Shown here in pieces: positions 10,851 through 23,020 of a DNA stretch of 64,000 bases. The stretch's first letter is position 1; each line of letters opens with the position of its first letter. Source of the DNA: Deroplatys truncata. Lineage: Eukaryota > Arthropoda > Insecta > Mantodea > Mantidae. The notes beneath the pieces were generated by a model that did no database searches, had not been told where the DNA came from, and saw nothing but the letters and a program-made list of their open reading frames with translations. The stretch lies in the NCBI GenBank assembly GCA_030765065.1, contig CM060985.1, positions 176,888,096-176,952,095 of the forward strand, written 5' to 3'. A program made the translations under genes and the position numbers.

Positions 10851-11563
10851 GCATTGTACATACGTATATTTTTCATTCATGTAAGCTAATATATAAAAAA
10901 GAGAAGTTGCTTTAAAGCAATTCGATGTTTTTATACTTCTAACATCTCTGATTTTATGTTAATTTTTAATTTTCGTCAGTGGTTTTGTTTACAAATGTTT
11001 GTATAATCCAGTTTTTTTATGGAAGAATGCCTACACCAAGCTTTAAATGTATATGTAGACGTATTGTATAACGAGGAGGGAAAGTTAAGGTAAACACTTT
11101 TTCTGCATCACTTATTTTCATGTATTTGCGAGGGTTGTTATTTCAGCTATTGGGGAAACTTTTTGCTATTACGTTGCCGTGTTTATTGAATACGAAGCAC
11201 CCCAAAACAATACAGTAAAAGTTGATACCGCAACGAAAAGTTAATTGTATAACTTTTGTACTATAGCTATATGACATGCTGCTCAGCTGAGGTTCCCATA
11301 GCAATTTATGGAAAAGGAAATTACCGCAAGAGATAGCAGCGTCAAAAAGGACGCACCTTTCTGCATACAAAATTCTATAGGAGTTATCGGTTAATTTAAT
11401 AGACAGAGTTAAAAACTGACGACTAAAATAATTAATTTTTATAATAAAATCTGTATGTATTCATTTGGATTTCCTTATTGTCTTCATTATACACGCACAC
11501 TCGCTTAATTTAAAACTAGCCGAACTGCGTACTTCCAAGGGCGCTCGCAACAGCCAGTTTTTG
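10851..11563. other. Stretch without recognised features
   Basis: AT-rich sequence. A weak resemblance to an HX end near 11070-11100 is too diverged to call. No supported gene. Confidence 0.5.
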
Positions 11564-13344
11564 ACTTTCTCTACTACGTATAGTAAGTAGGGGAGTACTG
11601 TCTTCTAACAAAAAATTCGATACTGAATTCTCACCGGAAATACATGTTTTGAGGCCACCTAAATCCAAAAAAGCACTTTTAGAAAATGGTCCGTGTGTGT
11701 GTGTTTCTGAACAGAATAACTCAAAAACGAAAACTCAGATAAATACTAAACTTGGTACTTAGGTTTAATATCTCTCAAAGATGTGACACGAATATTTTCA
11801 AGAAAATACCCCACCCCAGACTACCCTTCCCAAGGAACATTTTTCAAAAAATTTGACTTGCACAAAAACTAACCAGTTAGATTAAGATATCATATACTTA
11901 AAATATTCTCATGTAATAGAGAATTTTCTAAATTAGAATTTTCTGTAAATGCCCCTAAACATCCTTTTCATTCTAAATTACTTTTTATAACTGGTAAACC
12001 GTAAGAGGTAGACAAGCGCTTAATACACAAAAATGTAGATCTCGTTAAAACACACAATTTATACCATATACATTTTTTTTCGAGTGAACCATTTTCGAGA
12101 TATTCCTTGTTATTTGTTTGTATTCTCCAATACTTATACTGTTTCTCATATAGGAATTCGTTATTCGTTTTTACTTTCTCTACTACGTATAGTAAGTAGG
12201 AGAAGTATTTATTCCACCCAAAAACTCGATACCGAGATTTCACCGGAAATTTAAGTTTTGAGACCCCCTGAATTCAAAAAAAAGCATTTTTGGAAACATG
12301 TCCGTGTGTGTGCCTGTGAACAGCATAACTCTGAAACGAACAGTCAGATAAACGCCAAACGTGGTATTTAGGTTCAGCATCTTCCAGAGATGCGACACGA
12401 AGGTTTTCAAGAAAATCTCCCATCCCAGATTATCCTTTACATGGAACATTTTTCGAAAATTTTAATTTTGTCAAAAATAGCTCTAAAAATTTTGGTTAAA
12501 ATATCATATGTTTAAGATATTTCCATGACAAATCAAATGTGTATCTCGAATTTTCTGGGAATGTCTCCAAAGTATTCTTCATTGTGAACGGCTTTTGCAT
12601 AACTGGTAAACCATAAGAGATGGACAAAATTTTACTACATAAAAATGTAGATCACGTTAAAATATAAAATTTATGTCATATACATTTGTTTTGTTGAGTG
12701 AATCATTTTCGGGATATTGCTTGTTATTCCCTTAAATTTTCCAAATCTTATACTTTTTCTCAAATTCGTTACTCATTTTTTTATCTCCAGGACATACAAA
12801 TAGAATGGAATACTCCACATTGCAACCAGCTCTTAAAAGATTTGACTATCGCTTATAACCTACCAATTCCCCTTGCATCTACAAGAAAATCAGCAATAAG
12901 ATTGACATCTTAATATGTCGATTAACATGAAGCATATGGAGAATAAGCGTTTGTAAAAATAGTTTGTACAAGAGTAGAGAAAGTCATGTGAGTGTAACAC
13001 ATCAGATTTTTTTCGTCTTGGACGTACAAAGAGTATTAATCTGTATCAAAGAGAATGGTGCTGCACCTAGCAACTAGCTATTAAGAGGTATGTATATGCT
13101 TAAAGGCTACTGTATTTCTATATTGGCCTTGCAAATACAAAACAAGGGGAACATAGTACGCCTTAAGCGATAGTCAAATATTTTTAGAACTGGTCGCTAT
13201 GTGTAAAATGTAATTCTCTTTGCATGTCAAAAGATCGATTCTGCAAATGTTTATCTCGATTAGTATGAAATAGATGGAGAATAAGAGTTTGTAAAAATAG
13301 TTTGTACAAGAGTAGAGAAAGTCATGTGAGTGTAACACATCAGA
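11564..13344 (+). repeat. HX long-form copy carrying a nested HX copy
   Basis: A forward HX copy starts at 11564 (ACTTTCTCTACTACG), is interrupted at a T-run at 12168-12172, resumes at 13007 (ttttttt then cgtcttgg), and ends CAGA at 13344. Read without the insert, the join restores the usual cgttattc...ttttttgtc block. Without the insert it is about 947 bp long, typical for the long form. Confidence 0.88.
12173..13006 (+). repeat. HX short-form copy, precise insert
   Basis: This 834-bp copy begins ACTTTCTCTACT and ends CATCAGA. It lies between two halves of the host HX T-run (5 T before, 7 T after). It lacks the central inverted-repeat block of the host. It gives the most direct definition of the element ends. 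Confidence 0.88.
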
Positions 13345-13508
13345 TTTTTTTCTGTAGCTTTAATACCTGATTTCCTCACATCAAGAGTTATAATTATATT
13401 ATTATGTGCTAACATAGATGTTTGTTTCTCTTTGAAGGTAGCAGCAAATTTTGAATTGATTATAACTGATGGCTCTCGTGGTCTGATTTTTCTCCTTGTC
13501 AGCCAGTA

Positions 13509-14137
13509 TATGCAGGGTGGACCATTAGATCTGAGACTGTACAATATCTCCAAAACTAAGCATTGTAGAGAGAAATGTCCTGATTAAAATTTGCTTGATG
13601 TTATAGGTGAAAGTAAACTGCGTTAGTCGTCTTTTGTTTGGAGGACGTTGTGATGGTCATTTTATGGTCAATTTAATTTTTTAAATGGGAAACAACACTT
13701 AGTATCCAGTTTTCTCATTCCTCTTAAAAAAATAAATGTTTTAATAAAAGCACTTTGCAATTGTTCTTACCAACGTAAATAACAACAAAAATTCGAATGG
13801 CTGCGTACGAAGAGCACAATGAATGGTTGGAGCGTCCATGGATGGTCATTTGAGGGTCAAATTACAATTACAGGTCAAGAACAAATTGCAAAGTGGATTA
13901 TACAATATTGCTTAGTTGTTTATGAGGAGTGAGAAAGCAACATAAAAATGTTAGGTTGCCGTTTAAAAAATGAAATTAACCCTAAAATGACCATCACAGC
14001 GTCCTCAAACAAAACACGACTAATGCCATTTACTTTCCTACATGATATCAAGCAACTTGTATTAAAGATATTTCTTTCTACAACTCTTAGTTTTGGAGAT
14101 ATTGTAGAGTCTCAACTTAAATGGTCCACCCTGGATA
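13509..14137. mobile_element. Foldback / long-TIR non-autonomous DNA transposon
   Basis: The 629-bp element is flanked by TA (13507-13508, 14138-14139). Its ends are inverted copies: CAGGGTGGACCA near 13513 and TGGTCCACCCTG ending at 14133. Similarity between the arms continues for about 180 bp and, more weakly, almost to the centre (ctttgcaattgttctt against agaacaaattgcaaag), so the whole unit could fold on itself. It has no coding frame. The TA target suggests a Tc1/mariner-type mobiliser; this is inferred. Confidence 0.82.
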
Positions 14138-14416
14138 TACTGGCCGAAAACTAAAAACCATTTGGTACGAGACGAACTGTTCTCTGCCTGTATTTTATAG
14201 CTGCATATATGCGGTTGGTGGAGTGTGATTAGAGGATTAGGATGGGGTGGGCCCAGGTTAAATAATTGGTGGTACGGCATTCCTGGATGAAGCACCTAAT
14301 ACAATACCTGTTTCAAATTTTCAAAATCTACTACTATAACCACTTCTTTAACAAATGTTGCATTCTAAACTGTGATTTTTGGGTTCCTTGTACTTGCGTG
14401 TATTGCAAACATAAGA

Positions 14417-15163
14417 ATTGAACATAAAGGCAATGAAATTACTGAAACATTTAGCATAAAATTTCTAGGTCCTGTAATAGATCATAATATGAATTGGAAA
14501 GACCATATTGACTACATTCTACCAAAACTAAGCTATTAATTCATTTTACAAATAAAAGCATCCTAAAACAGTATATTATGCTTATTTTCATTCAATTATG
14601 ACTTATCGAATAACATTTTGGGGAAATTCAGTAGACAAAAAAAACTATTTCTTTTGCAAAAAAATGTAATAAGAATAATGGCAGGTGTAAAGAAATCAAC
14701 TCATTGTAAACCACTATTCAAAACATTTGGAATTCTACCATTAGCTTGTGAGTATACTTTAGCTGTACTTTTAATCGTGGTTGACCACCCAGAAATGTTC
14801 ATAAAAAATTCAGACATACACAGCAAACAAACCAGAAATGGGCAGGACTTACACAGGTCAAGCAATAACCTACAAGTATTCCAAAAAGTGGCTTACTGCA
14901 ATGGTATAGTATTATTTAATTCACTTCCATCATATATTAAGGAACTGAAAACTAATAGAAATAAATTCAAGTTAGCATTAAAAAGATCTCATCACTCACA
15001 CCTTCTATACAGAGGAGGATTTCTTTCATTCAAAAAAATAACTGACTATAAAATGTTACGAAATTTTATAAATACATTAAGTATAAATGATATTGCTCAC
15101 TATAGGGTCTACAGATTGAGAGGTTATGTTATGTTGCGTGGAACAAATGACAACTCAAGTTAA
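14417..15163 (+). pseudogene. LINE reverse transcriptase C-terminal fragment
   Basis: The translation contains the LINE thumb-region motif (IKFLGPVIDHNMNWKDHI) at 14450-14513. After frameshifts comes a 181-codon open stretch (14618-15163) with QKNVIRIMAGVKKSTHCKPLF, typical of the region after the polymerase core in non-LTR retrotransposons. The catalytic RT motifs lie upstream and are absent, so this is a 5'-truncated copy. The clade cannot be fixed. The ATG at 14618 lies within the homologous region and is not a real start. Confidence 0.7.
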
Positions 15164-15169
15164 ATGCTG

Positions 15170-15908
15170 AATTGCATTATTTTCACTTATTGTCCAGAAA
15201 CTTTTGACCAGCAGTGCATATATAGCTTCCATAGCAAGAAACAAGGGTATGCTATAGAAAATCTATTCCGAAGTGTTTTTAGCAATTTTGCCACTTATGT
15301 TCCCCTTTAATTACAGTTTGTATATTCTTACACGAAGGACAGCTATCAAATATTTACGAAGTAGGGAAGAAACGCCGATAAGCAACATTATCACGCACAG
15401 GCTTAATGGCATGCACGTAAAAAATAAGGTAAATGCAGAACGATAAGAAATGAACTCGTGCGAAGCTAAGATAAAGTCTCGGGGTGTATAATAAGAAAGC
15501 GTAGGTATATTATTACACTGCGGCAGGAAGAAGGTTCCCTAAATTAGACCGCAAGGGAAGGAAGAAGCTCAAATAAACCCAAGGAAAGAGTTTGATAAAC
15601 ACCAGCAGAACTTGCTTCTTTAGTAAACCGTTCCAACTTTTCTTTTCTGTTGGGAGATGCTCATCAGCAAAATGTGTGAGAGGAAAAACTACACCGCTAG
15701 CTTACTCCAGTGATTGATGGATGTAGGGAAAATCACTGTTCATTAGCACTTTGCTAGGATAAGATTTATTATCTATTCATTCACTTACTAGAATTAAAAC
15801 TAATTTTTCCTACCTCTATCCCATGCAAATACCGACACTTCTTCGGAAATACATTACTTGAGACAAAGTTCAGCACCTCCTAAGAATACGACATAAAAAT
15901 GTTAAAAA
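15170..15908. other. Stretch without recognised features
   Basis: About 740 bp follows the LINE fragment. The first part may be LINE 3' untranslated sequence. No open frame or repeat was recognised in the rest. Confidence 0.5.
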
Positions 15909-16703
15909 TGTGATGTATTGCCCTCACATACCTTTGTCTACTTTTGTACAAACTATTTTTACAAAGGCTTATTCTCCATCTACTTCATGTTAATAGACAT
16001 ACAAGGGGAATATGGTACGCTTTAAGCGATAGTCACATGTATTAAGAGCTGGCTGTTATGTGGAGCATTCCATTCTCTTTGTATGTCCAGGACAAAAAAA
16101 AATGAATAATGAATTCCCATTTGAGAAAAAGTATAAATATTGGAAAATTTAAGGGAATAACAAGCAATATCTTGAAAATGATTCACTCAAAAAAATGTAT
16201 ATGACATAAGTTGTGTATTTTAACGCGATCTACATTTTTTGTGTAGTAAAATTTTGTCTATCTCTTATGCTTTACCAGTTATGCAAAAGTCTTTCACAAT
16301 GAAGAATACTTTTGGGGACATTACTAGAAAATTCAAGATATACATTTTATTTGTCATAAAAGTATCTTAAATATTTGATATTTTAATTAAAATCGTTATA
16401 GCCATTTATGTGAAAATTAAAATTTTCGAAAAGTGTTACATGTAAAGGGTAATCAGTGGTGGGGGATTTTCTTGAAAACCTTTGTCGCATCTCTCGAAGA
16501 TACTGAACCTAAATATCAAGTTTGGTGTTTATCAGACTGTTCGTTTCTGAGTTGTGCTGTTCACAGACATACATGGACGTTTCCAAAAATGATTTTTTTG
16601 GATTCAGGGGGTCTCAAAGCATATATTTCCGGTGAAATCCCTGTATCGAAGTTTTGGGTGGAATATAATACTTCCCCTAGTTACTATACGTAGTAGAGAA
16701 AGT
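15909..16703 (-). repeat. HX copy, short form
   Basis: A reverse HX copy with both ends recognisable: a diverged TGTGATG start and a GTAGTAGAGAAAGT end. It is followed at once by two 5'-truncated copies. Confidence 0.82.
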
Positions 16704-17827
16704 AATAACAAGGAATATCTCGGAAATGGTTCAGTCCATAAAAACAATGTATATGACAAATTGTGTGCTTTAAGGAGATCTACATTTTTTTGTTTAGTAA
16801 AAGTTTGTCTATCTCTTATGGTTTACCAGTTATGGGAAAGTCATTCATAAAGAAGACTGTTGGGGGAAATTCCCAGAAAATTCAACATATATGTTTCATT
16901 TGCCATGAAAATATCTTAAACATGTGACATTTTAATCAAAATCGTTAGAGCAATTTTTGAGAAAATTAAAACTTTAAAAAAATATTTCATGTAAAGGCTA
17001 ATCTGGGGTGGCGGGATTTTCTTGGAAACCTTCGTGTCGCATCTCTGGAAGATACTGGACCTAAATACCAAGTTTGGTGTTTATCCGACTGTTCGTTTCT
17101 GAGTTATGCTGTTCACAGACACACACACGGATATGTTTCCAAAACTGCTTTTTTTGCATTCAGGGGGTCTCAAAACATATATTTCTGTTGAAATCTCGGT
17201 ATCGAATTTTTGGGTGGAATACAATACTTCCCCTACTAACTGAACGTAGTAGAAACAGTAAAAAACGAATAACGAATTCCCATTTGAGAAAAAGTATAAG
17301 TATTGGAAAATTCAAACAAAAACAACGAATATCTCGGAAGTGATTCAGTCCATAAAAACAATGTGTATGACAAATTGTGTTCTTTAAGGAGATCTACTTT
17401 TTTGTTTAGTAAAGGTTTGTCTATCTCTTACGGTTTACCAGTTATGCGAAAGTCATTCAGAAAGAAGAGGCTTGGGGACATTCCTAGGAAATTCAAAATA
17501 TGCGTTTCATTTGCCTTGAAAATATCTTAAACATTTATATTTTAATCAAAATCCTTAGAGCCGTTTTTTGAGAAAATCAAAAATTTCAAAAAATATTCCA
17601 TGTAAAGGGTAATCTGTATTGAGGGGATTTTCTTGAATATCTTCGTGTCGCATCCTTGGAAGATAGTAAATTTAGGTACTAAGTTTGGTATTAATCTGAA
17701 TTTTCGCTTTTAAGTTATGGTGTTGTTTGAATTTCGGGCACCTCAAAACATATCAGGTGAAATCTCGGTATTTAATTTTTGGGGAAATGTAATGCTTTCT
17801 TTACTTACTACTCGTAGTAGAGAAAGT
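16704..17827 (-). repeat. Two tandem truncated HX copies
   Basis: Two truncated reverse HX units (16704-17259 and 17260-17827) lie head to tail. Both carry the same private variant (ttcagtccataaaaacaatg and caaattgtgt...ttaaggagatctac). This indicates that one arose by duplication of the other. Confidence 0.75.
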
Positions 17828-17989
17828 AAAAAAAAATTACTCCAAACTACGCTCTGCATGGAGGTTTTCTTTACGTTATACTTTACGGCTCTCACAATTC
17901 TAATTAAAACAGGATTGAGGTATTTGCAAGAAAAATTAACTATGCATCTTGAATACATTTTGTATAATTTGTAGGCCCTGAAAATAGAT

Positions 17990-19142
17990 AAAGAATTACC
18001 ACACCGTAGTGTATTTCTTCAAAAATACATTTCTTGATAAATCACACAATTGTGTTGCATATACTTTTTTGTGGAATTATGTATTTCCAATATATTGTTT
18101 GTTATCGATTTCAATTTTCAAATCCTATTATTTCTTTCAAGTTGCAAGTCGTTATTCGTTTTTGCTAAGAGCACATAGCGATAGCTTTGAAAAATCTAAC
18201 TGTCGCTTTAGCCCTCTGTGTTCTTCTTATAGCTACTACAAAATGTGCAAATGTTTAAACTTTATCTCGATTAACAAGAAGTAGATAAGTAGACCGAAGT
18301 GTCACGTTTTGTAAGAATAGTGAGGAGAGAAAGCCATGTGACTGAAGCACTGAACTTTTTACTTTCACTAAACCGTAAATAGCAGGTGGAGAAAGTATTG
18401 CATTGCATCAAAAAATTCAATATGGAAATTTCACCGGAAATACATGTTTTGAGAGCCCTTGAATCTAAAAAAGGAATTTTTAGAATAAGATTCTTGTGTG
18501 TGCGTGTGTGTATATGTGTCTGAACAGAATAACTCAAAAACGAAAATTTGGTTAAATATCAAAATTGATATTTAGGTTTTAGTATCTTCCAAAGATACGG
18601 CATTAAGATTATCAAGAAAATTCCCCTACCCAGCTACCCCTGAACGTTTTTGATTTTATCAAAGATGCCTCCAACGATTTTGATTAAAATACCAATTATT
18701 AAAGATAATTACATCACAAATAAAACCTGTATCTTGAATTTTCTAGGAATATTCCTTGAAGTCCTCTTCATTTGGAAGGAATTTTGTATACAGATTATTT
18801 GTTTCAAATAAATTCTTTTCCTGGCATCGCCATTTCTGAGATATACGTTATTAATACCTGGAATTGTTTAATACTTGCCGTTCTTTTATATCCTGCAGAT
18901 TTTCAGTTGTTTCTCGTAATGTCATGGAAACAGCATGGAATTTTAAGGGCAGCATATAACGCCCAGTTGTTAAACATTTGACTATCGCTGTTCTCTTTGT
19001 ATCTATAACGAATTGTGTAATGTGACTGTTTCTGTAAAGATTTATCTCGAAAATGAAGTATAGAAAAAATATTATGAACAGTTTTTATACACTTAATAAA
19101 TGATAGAGGGTAGGGAAAGTCATGTAATTGTAACACATGAGA
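17990..19142 (+). repeat. HX copies: diverged fragment, then full copy
   Basis: 17990-18345 is a diverged forward fragment ending near a decayed terminus. After a T-run, 18361-19142 is a forward copy of the second subfamily (B). This subfamily is marked by gttaaacatttgactatcgc and tgtatctataacga near the 3' end. Confidence 0.75.
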
Positions 19143-19439
19143 TGTTTTAGTGACGGTTGCAGAGAAATTTGTAACGAGAGAATATTAGTTCACACACTTG
19201 CTCCCTCTTTGCCTGCCCACTTTTTCCTGCAGACCCGCATTTGGAACCCCTCTTCACTGTGCGAGTAAAGCATCTGTCTGGGTGGAAGAACAAAAGTTAG
19301 TTGTTATGGTGAGAGAAGAAGTACTTCAAGAGTAGAGTGGCTATCGCAAGCGCATTCCTAACTTTACTTTTACTTCATCATCATGAATTACAGATATAGC
19401 TTCACTAGAGACAGTTTCCACTAGATAAACTTCAAAAGA
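19143..19439. other. Stretch without recognised features
   Basis: No coding frame or repeat was recognised between the HX copy and the Penelope-related segment. Confidence 0.5.
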
Positions 19440-20160
19440 AATCAAGTTTATGCTACATTCTAGCAGGTTCAAAGTTGAGGCAGTATTTTTAACACTTAAA
19501 GATTTTAATCAAACTATATAAATATAAATTTGAATAACAGCCCGCCTTAAACCAATATGTGTATGTAACAATATCTAAAAAGTGTATATTACAGTCATTG
19601 AGAGTTTAAAAATAGCCAATCAACAACCAGAAAAAAGCTTTAGTTAAACGCAGGTATTCTATTGGAGTAGCATTAGCCAATCAGAGACTTGAAATACAGA
19701 AATTTACAAGTTTAGACGGTTGAAATCAATGTTGTTGCTTCTAGACAGTGCTCATAACCAGACGCGAGATGTGTCCTCGAGAAATTAATTACGTATTCGT
19801 GTGAGACGAAAATAGTATACGTGTTAAAAAATGCAAGGATTAAATAAAAGAATCTCACAGCTTTCGATATCAGTGAAGTGTTAATTAATTTGTGTCAAGG
19901 ATTAATAAACAGGAGCGAATTAAAACTTAAAATCTGTGTAAGCCTACATTCTTGACGCATCACGCCCTGCCAAGACATCCATGTCTCTAAAATAATACTG
20001 ACGCAGCCGAGGCAAACATAAATATAATATCTAAAGAAAGAGTTTAATTACAAAGTTAATATGTTTTAAATGTTTGGATGAAGGCTACCGGGTACTATAC
20101 GTGCGGTTGCAACCAACTTCATGTTCGGCTCTCCAACAGTTGAAATATAAAACAACTCCA
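19440..20160 (+). repeat. Penelope-related 5' segment plus pLTR piece
   Basis: 19440-20040 matches 37975-37170 in inverse orientation (landmarks aacagcccgccttaaa, tacgtattcgtgtgagacg, gtgtaagcctacatt; both have ATTAATAAA). 20045-20160 then matches the pseudo-LTR tail at 34920-34790 (gaaggctaccgg, gtgcggttgcaac, caacagttga). The endonuclease and ribozyme-like part between these blocks is missing here. It is probably a deleted relative of the element at 34741-37975. Confidence 0.6.
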
Positions 20161-20439
20161 ACAAAACACTTTTCTCAAAGTATAAAGTTTTACTCAATTA
20201 ATGGTGAAGTTAAATGGATTCAAAATAGGTGCCATAGGTATAGATATAGGTGGAAGATCTCATGCACTACTCCTACATAGAAATATTGTGGCTACCGCCC
20301 CCAGGAGGAAGGGAGGTATTGAAGGAACTACAGCAGGCTACAGATACGCGCGGAAGTCCATAATAGTTTCAAGCTCGAATAACCAGTCCAACTGCTGGAA
20401 CTACCTAGAGATGGCGATGAACGACCCGCAACCAAGCAG
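20161..20439. other. Stretch without recognised features
   Basis: An open frame of 102 codons runs across 20201-20509 but matches nothing I know and overlaps the SINE-like segment. No gene is claimed. Confidence 0.45.
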
Positions 20440-20665
20440 CTCTATGGTGGGGAGTACTCTTTCCTTTGAGCATACATCCGCGCCATCTGGCATACGCCAT
20501 GAAACCTAGAAACGCATTTGAAAGTTGAGAAGGAAACGGAATGAAACAGTAATGGTGGAAAGGAAATCGTAGTAGATGACAAAACACCCCAACATTTTCC
20601 TACCGACCAGGGAAAACCACGAAAAAAGGTCGACAGGAATCCACGGTACATCCCGAATGCAAAAA
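20440..20665 (-). mobile_element. Family V SINE-like fragment
   Basis: Minus-strand sequence contains the block cgtggttttccctggtcgg seen after the tRNA-like head in the other family V copies, followed by similar body sequence. The head is degraded or absent. Confidence 0.5.
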
Positions 20666-20689
20666 TAGGTGCAACACTGATTACGTTGA

Positions 20690-21610
20690 TACATAGATGG
20701 ATGGATAAGGTATCTTTATTGGTTTGAAATCATTGAAGTTATTACATAAGTATTTATTGCATGGGTCATTGACCGTGTAGCATATTTATGATACAAGTAA
20801 AGTGACAATAAACGACAGAAAAAGAAAACAAAACAAAAAGGAACAAGAAAAAGGGAAATAGAGATAAATTACCTTTGTCTAACTCAACATATATGACCTA
20901 GCTTCGCGTAATTTAGCCAAGAAATTGCCCATGCTTTGCCAGTTCATCTGGTCAACCAGTAGCTCCCAACATGCCAATCTCTTTCTTGAGGAACTTAGGA
21001 AGTTTTCTTTGAGTTTAATTGTTCGCTGGTTCTCCCAGTGTGCACATTCCACCAAAATATGTACCCAATCCTCATGCAAATCACAGAATGGACAGATTCT
21101 CCTGCCAGAATCGTGTCATTTTCTGCGTCCTCCAGTCTAAACCATGCCATTCCTGATCTTTCCTTTCTTCCTAAATTAAGTATATATGCCTCTTTACCCC
21201 AGTTCAATTTTATATCATTTGCTAGACTTAGAGAAGATTTAATTTTACAATCCGATTCTATTTCCTGTTGGTTGATGTCTCTTAGTCTTCTTTTGCCACT
21301 GTTTTTGTCATTTGTTTCAGCTCTTTACCATGCTGGCCCCATTCCTATTCTCCTCAAACCCCTTTCCAAATCAGCTGCCCAAAACTTAGGAGACAGGTTT
21401 TCTCGCTGGTGTTTATAACATTTGGATCGTAGTGTGGAGTTGTCGCCCTGCATCAGCCTCAGCCAGTACTTCACTGCTCTTATTTTACAGTGCATTGTGT
21501 CTTCATAACATCCCACCTCCTTCAATACCCTCAATTTGATGTGCCTTGTGAAACTCCAAGAACTCTTTTTCAAAACGCTACCTGTGTATGTTTTATGGGC
21601 CCCTTACCTC
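20690..21610 (-). mobile_element. LINE 3' end (family Z) with GGAT-type tail
   Basis: This minus-strand LINE fragment includes its 3' UTR and ends in a short (atgg)n-like tail at 20695-20705. The UTR (caatgacccatgcaataaat read on minus) is shared with 33000-33075 (+) and 34655-34740 (-). The last coding part is shared with 38911-39215 (-) and 32690-32900 (+). At least four loci in the window therefore carry this family, all 5'-truncated. Confidence 0.75.
20879..21573 (-). pseudogene. LINE ORF2 C-terminus (family Z)
   Basis: Overlapping minus-strand frames read as the end of a LINE polyprotein. They include CKIRAVKYWLRLMQGD, then NWGKEAYILNLGRKE, then a zinc-finger-like stretch ending HEDWVHILVECAHWENQR, and finally a leucine-rich C-terminus ending near 20879. 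At least two frame changes break it (around 21320 and 21080). The polymerase core is missing. The clade was not identified. Confidence 0.65.
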
Positions 21611-22978
21611 GTAAAAATATTTAGAAAAGGTGGATGTGTACGTCTGTGAACAACATAACTCAAAAACGAAAACTCGGATATACATATATACTAAACTTAT
21701 ATTCTAGTTCAGTATCTTTCAAACATGCAACACAAAGATTATCAAGAAAATCCCGCCCACTCAAAATTTACATGGAAGGTTTTTCGTTGTTCTCATTTTG
21801 TTTTAAAAAATCTGATGTGTTACACTCACATAACTTTCTCTACTCTTGTACAAACTATTTTTACAAACGCTTATTCTCCATACGCTTCATATTAATCGAG
21901 ATGTTAATCTTATTGCTAATATTCTTGTAGATGTAAGGGGAATTGCTAGGCTTTAAGCGATAGTCAAATATTTTAAGAGCTGGTTGCTATGTGGCGTATT
22001 CCATTCTCTTTGTATGTCCAGGACAAAATCATGAATAACGAATTTGAGAAAATGTATAAGTATTGGAAAATTTAAGGAAATAACAAGTAATATCTCGAAA
22101 ATAGTTCACTCAACAACAAAAAATGTATCTGACATAATTGTGTATTTTAACACGATCTACATTTTTGTGTAGTAAAATTTTGTCTATCTCTTATGGTTTA
22201 CCAGTTATACAAAAGTCGTTCACATTGAATACTTTTGGAGACATTCCCAGAAAACACGAGATATACATTTCATTTGTCATGAAAATATCTCAAACCTATG
22301 ATATTTTAATCAAAATCGTTAGAGCCGTTTTTGAGAAAATTAAAATTTTCGTAAAAAGTTTTATGTAAAGCGTAATCTGAGGTGCGAGTTTTTCTTGAAA
22401 ACCTTCGTGTCGCATCTCTGAAAGATACTGAACCTAAATACCAAGTTTGGTGTTTATACGACTGTTCGTTTCTGAGTTATGCTGTTCACAGACACACAGA
22501 CACACAGATACACACACACGGACATGTTTCCAAAAATGCTTTTTTTTACATTCAGGGGTCTCAAAAAATGTATTTCCGGTGAAATCTCGGTATCAATTCT
22601 TGGGTGGAATACAATACTTCCCCTACTCACTATACGTAGTAGAGAAAGCAAAAAATGTAGATTTTTTTAAAAACACAATTTATTTCAAGTACCTTTTTTG
22701 TGTTATTAGCCGCTTCCAAGATGTCCCATATGAATACTTAGATATTCCTTTAAAGCCATCAACATTCATTTATTGTCATGGAAACAGCATGGAATTTTAA
22801 GTCCAGCATATAGCGTCCAGTTGTTAAACATTTGACTATCGCTGTTCTCTTTGTGTCTATAAGAAATGTGTAATGTAGCTATATCTGTAAAGGTTTATAT
22901 TGATTAAAATGAAGTAGATAGGGCAATAAACTTTCGAAAGAATAATATATCCTCTAATCAGCAATAGAAGGGCCCCAT
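21605..22978. repeat. HX copies: forward, reverse, forward
   Basis: 21605-21805 is a forward internal fragment. 21811-22649 is a complete reverse short-form copy (TCTGATG start, GTAGTAGAGAAAGC end). 22650-22978 is a forward B-subfamily 3' part that stops where the I-type LINE begins. The reverse copy again sits in an A-run. Confidence 0.8.
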
Positions 22979-23020
22979 TAAAACTAACAATATAAAATCA
23001 GCTAAAAGGCGCTCAGCGCA

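Noticed and set aside
20201..20509. 102-codon ORF containing a GIDIGGRSHALLL stretch
   Set aside because: No family match, and it runs into a SINE-like segment; likely chance.
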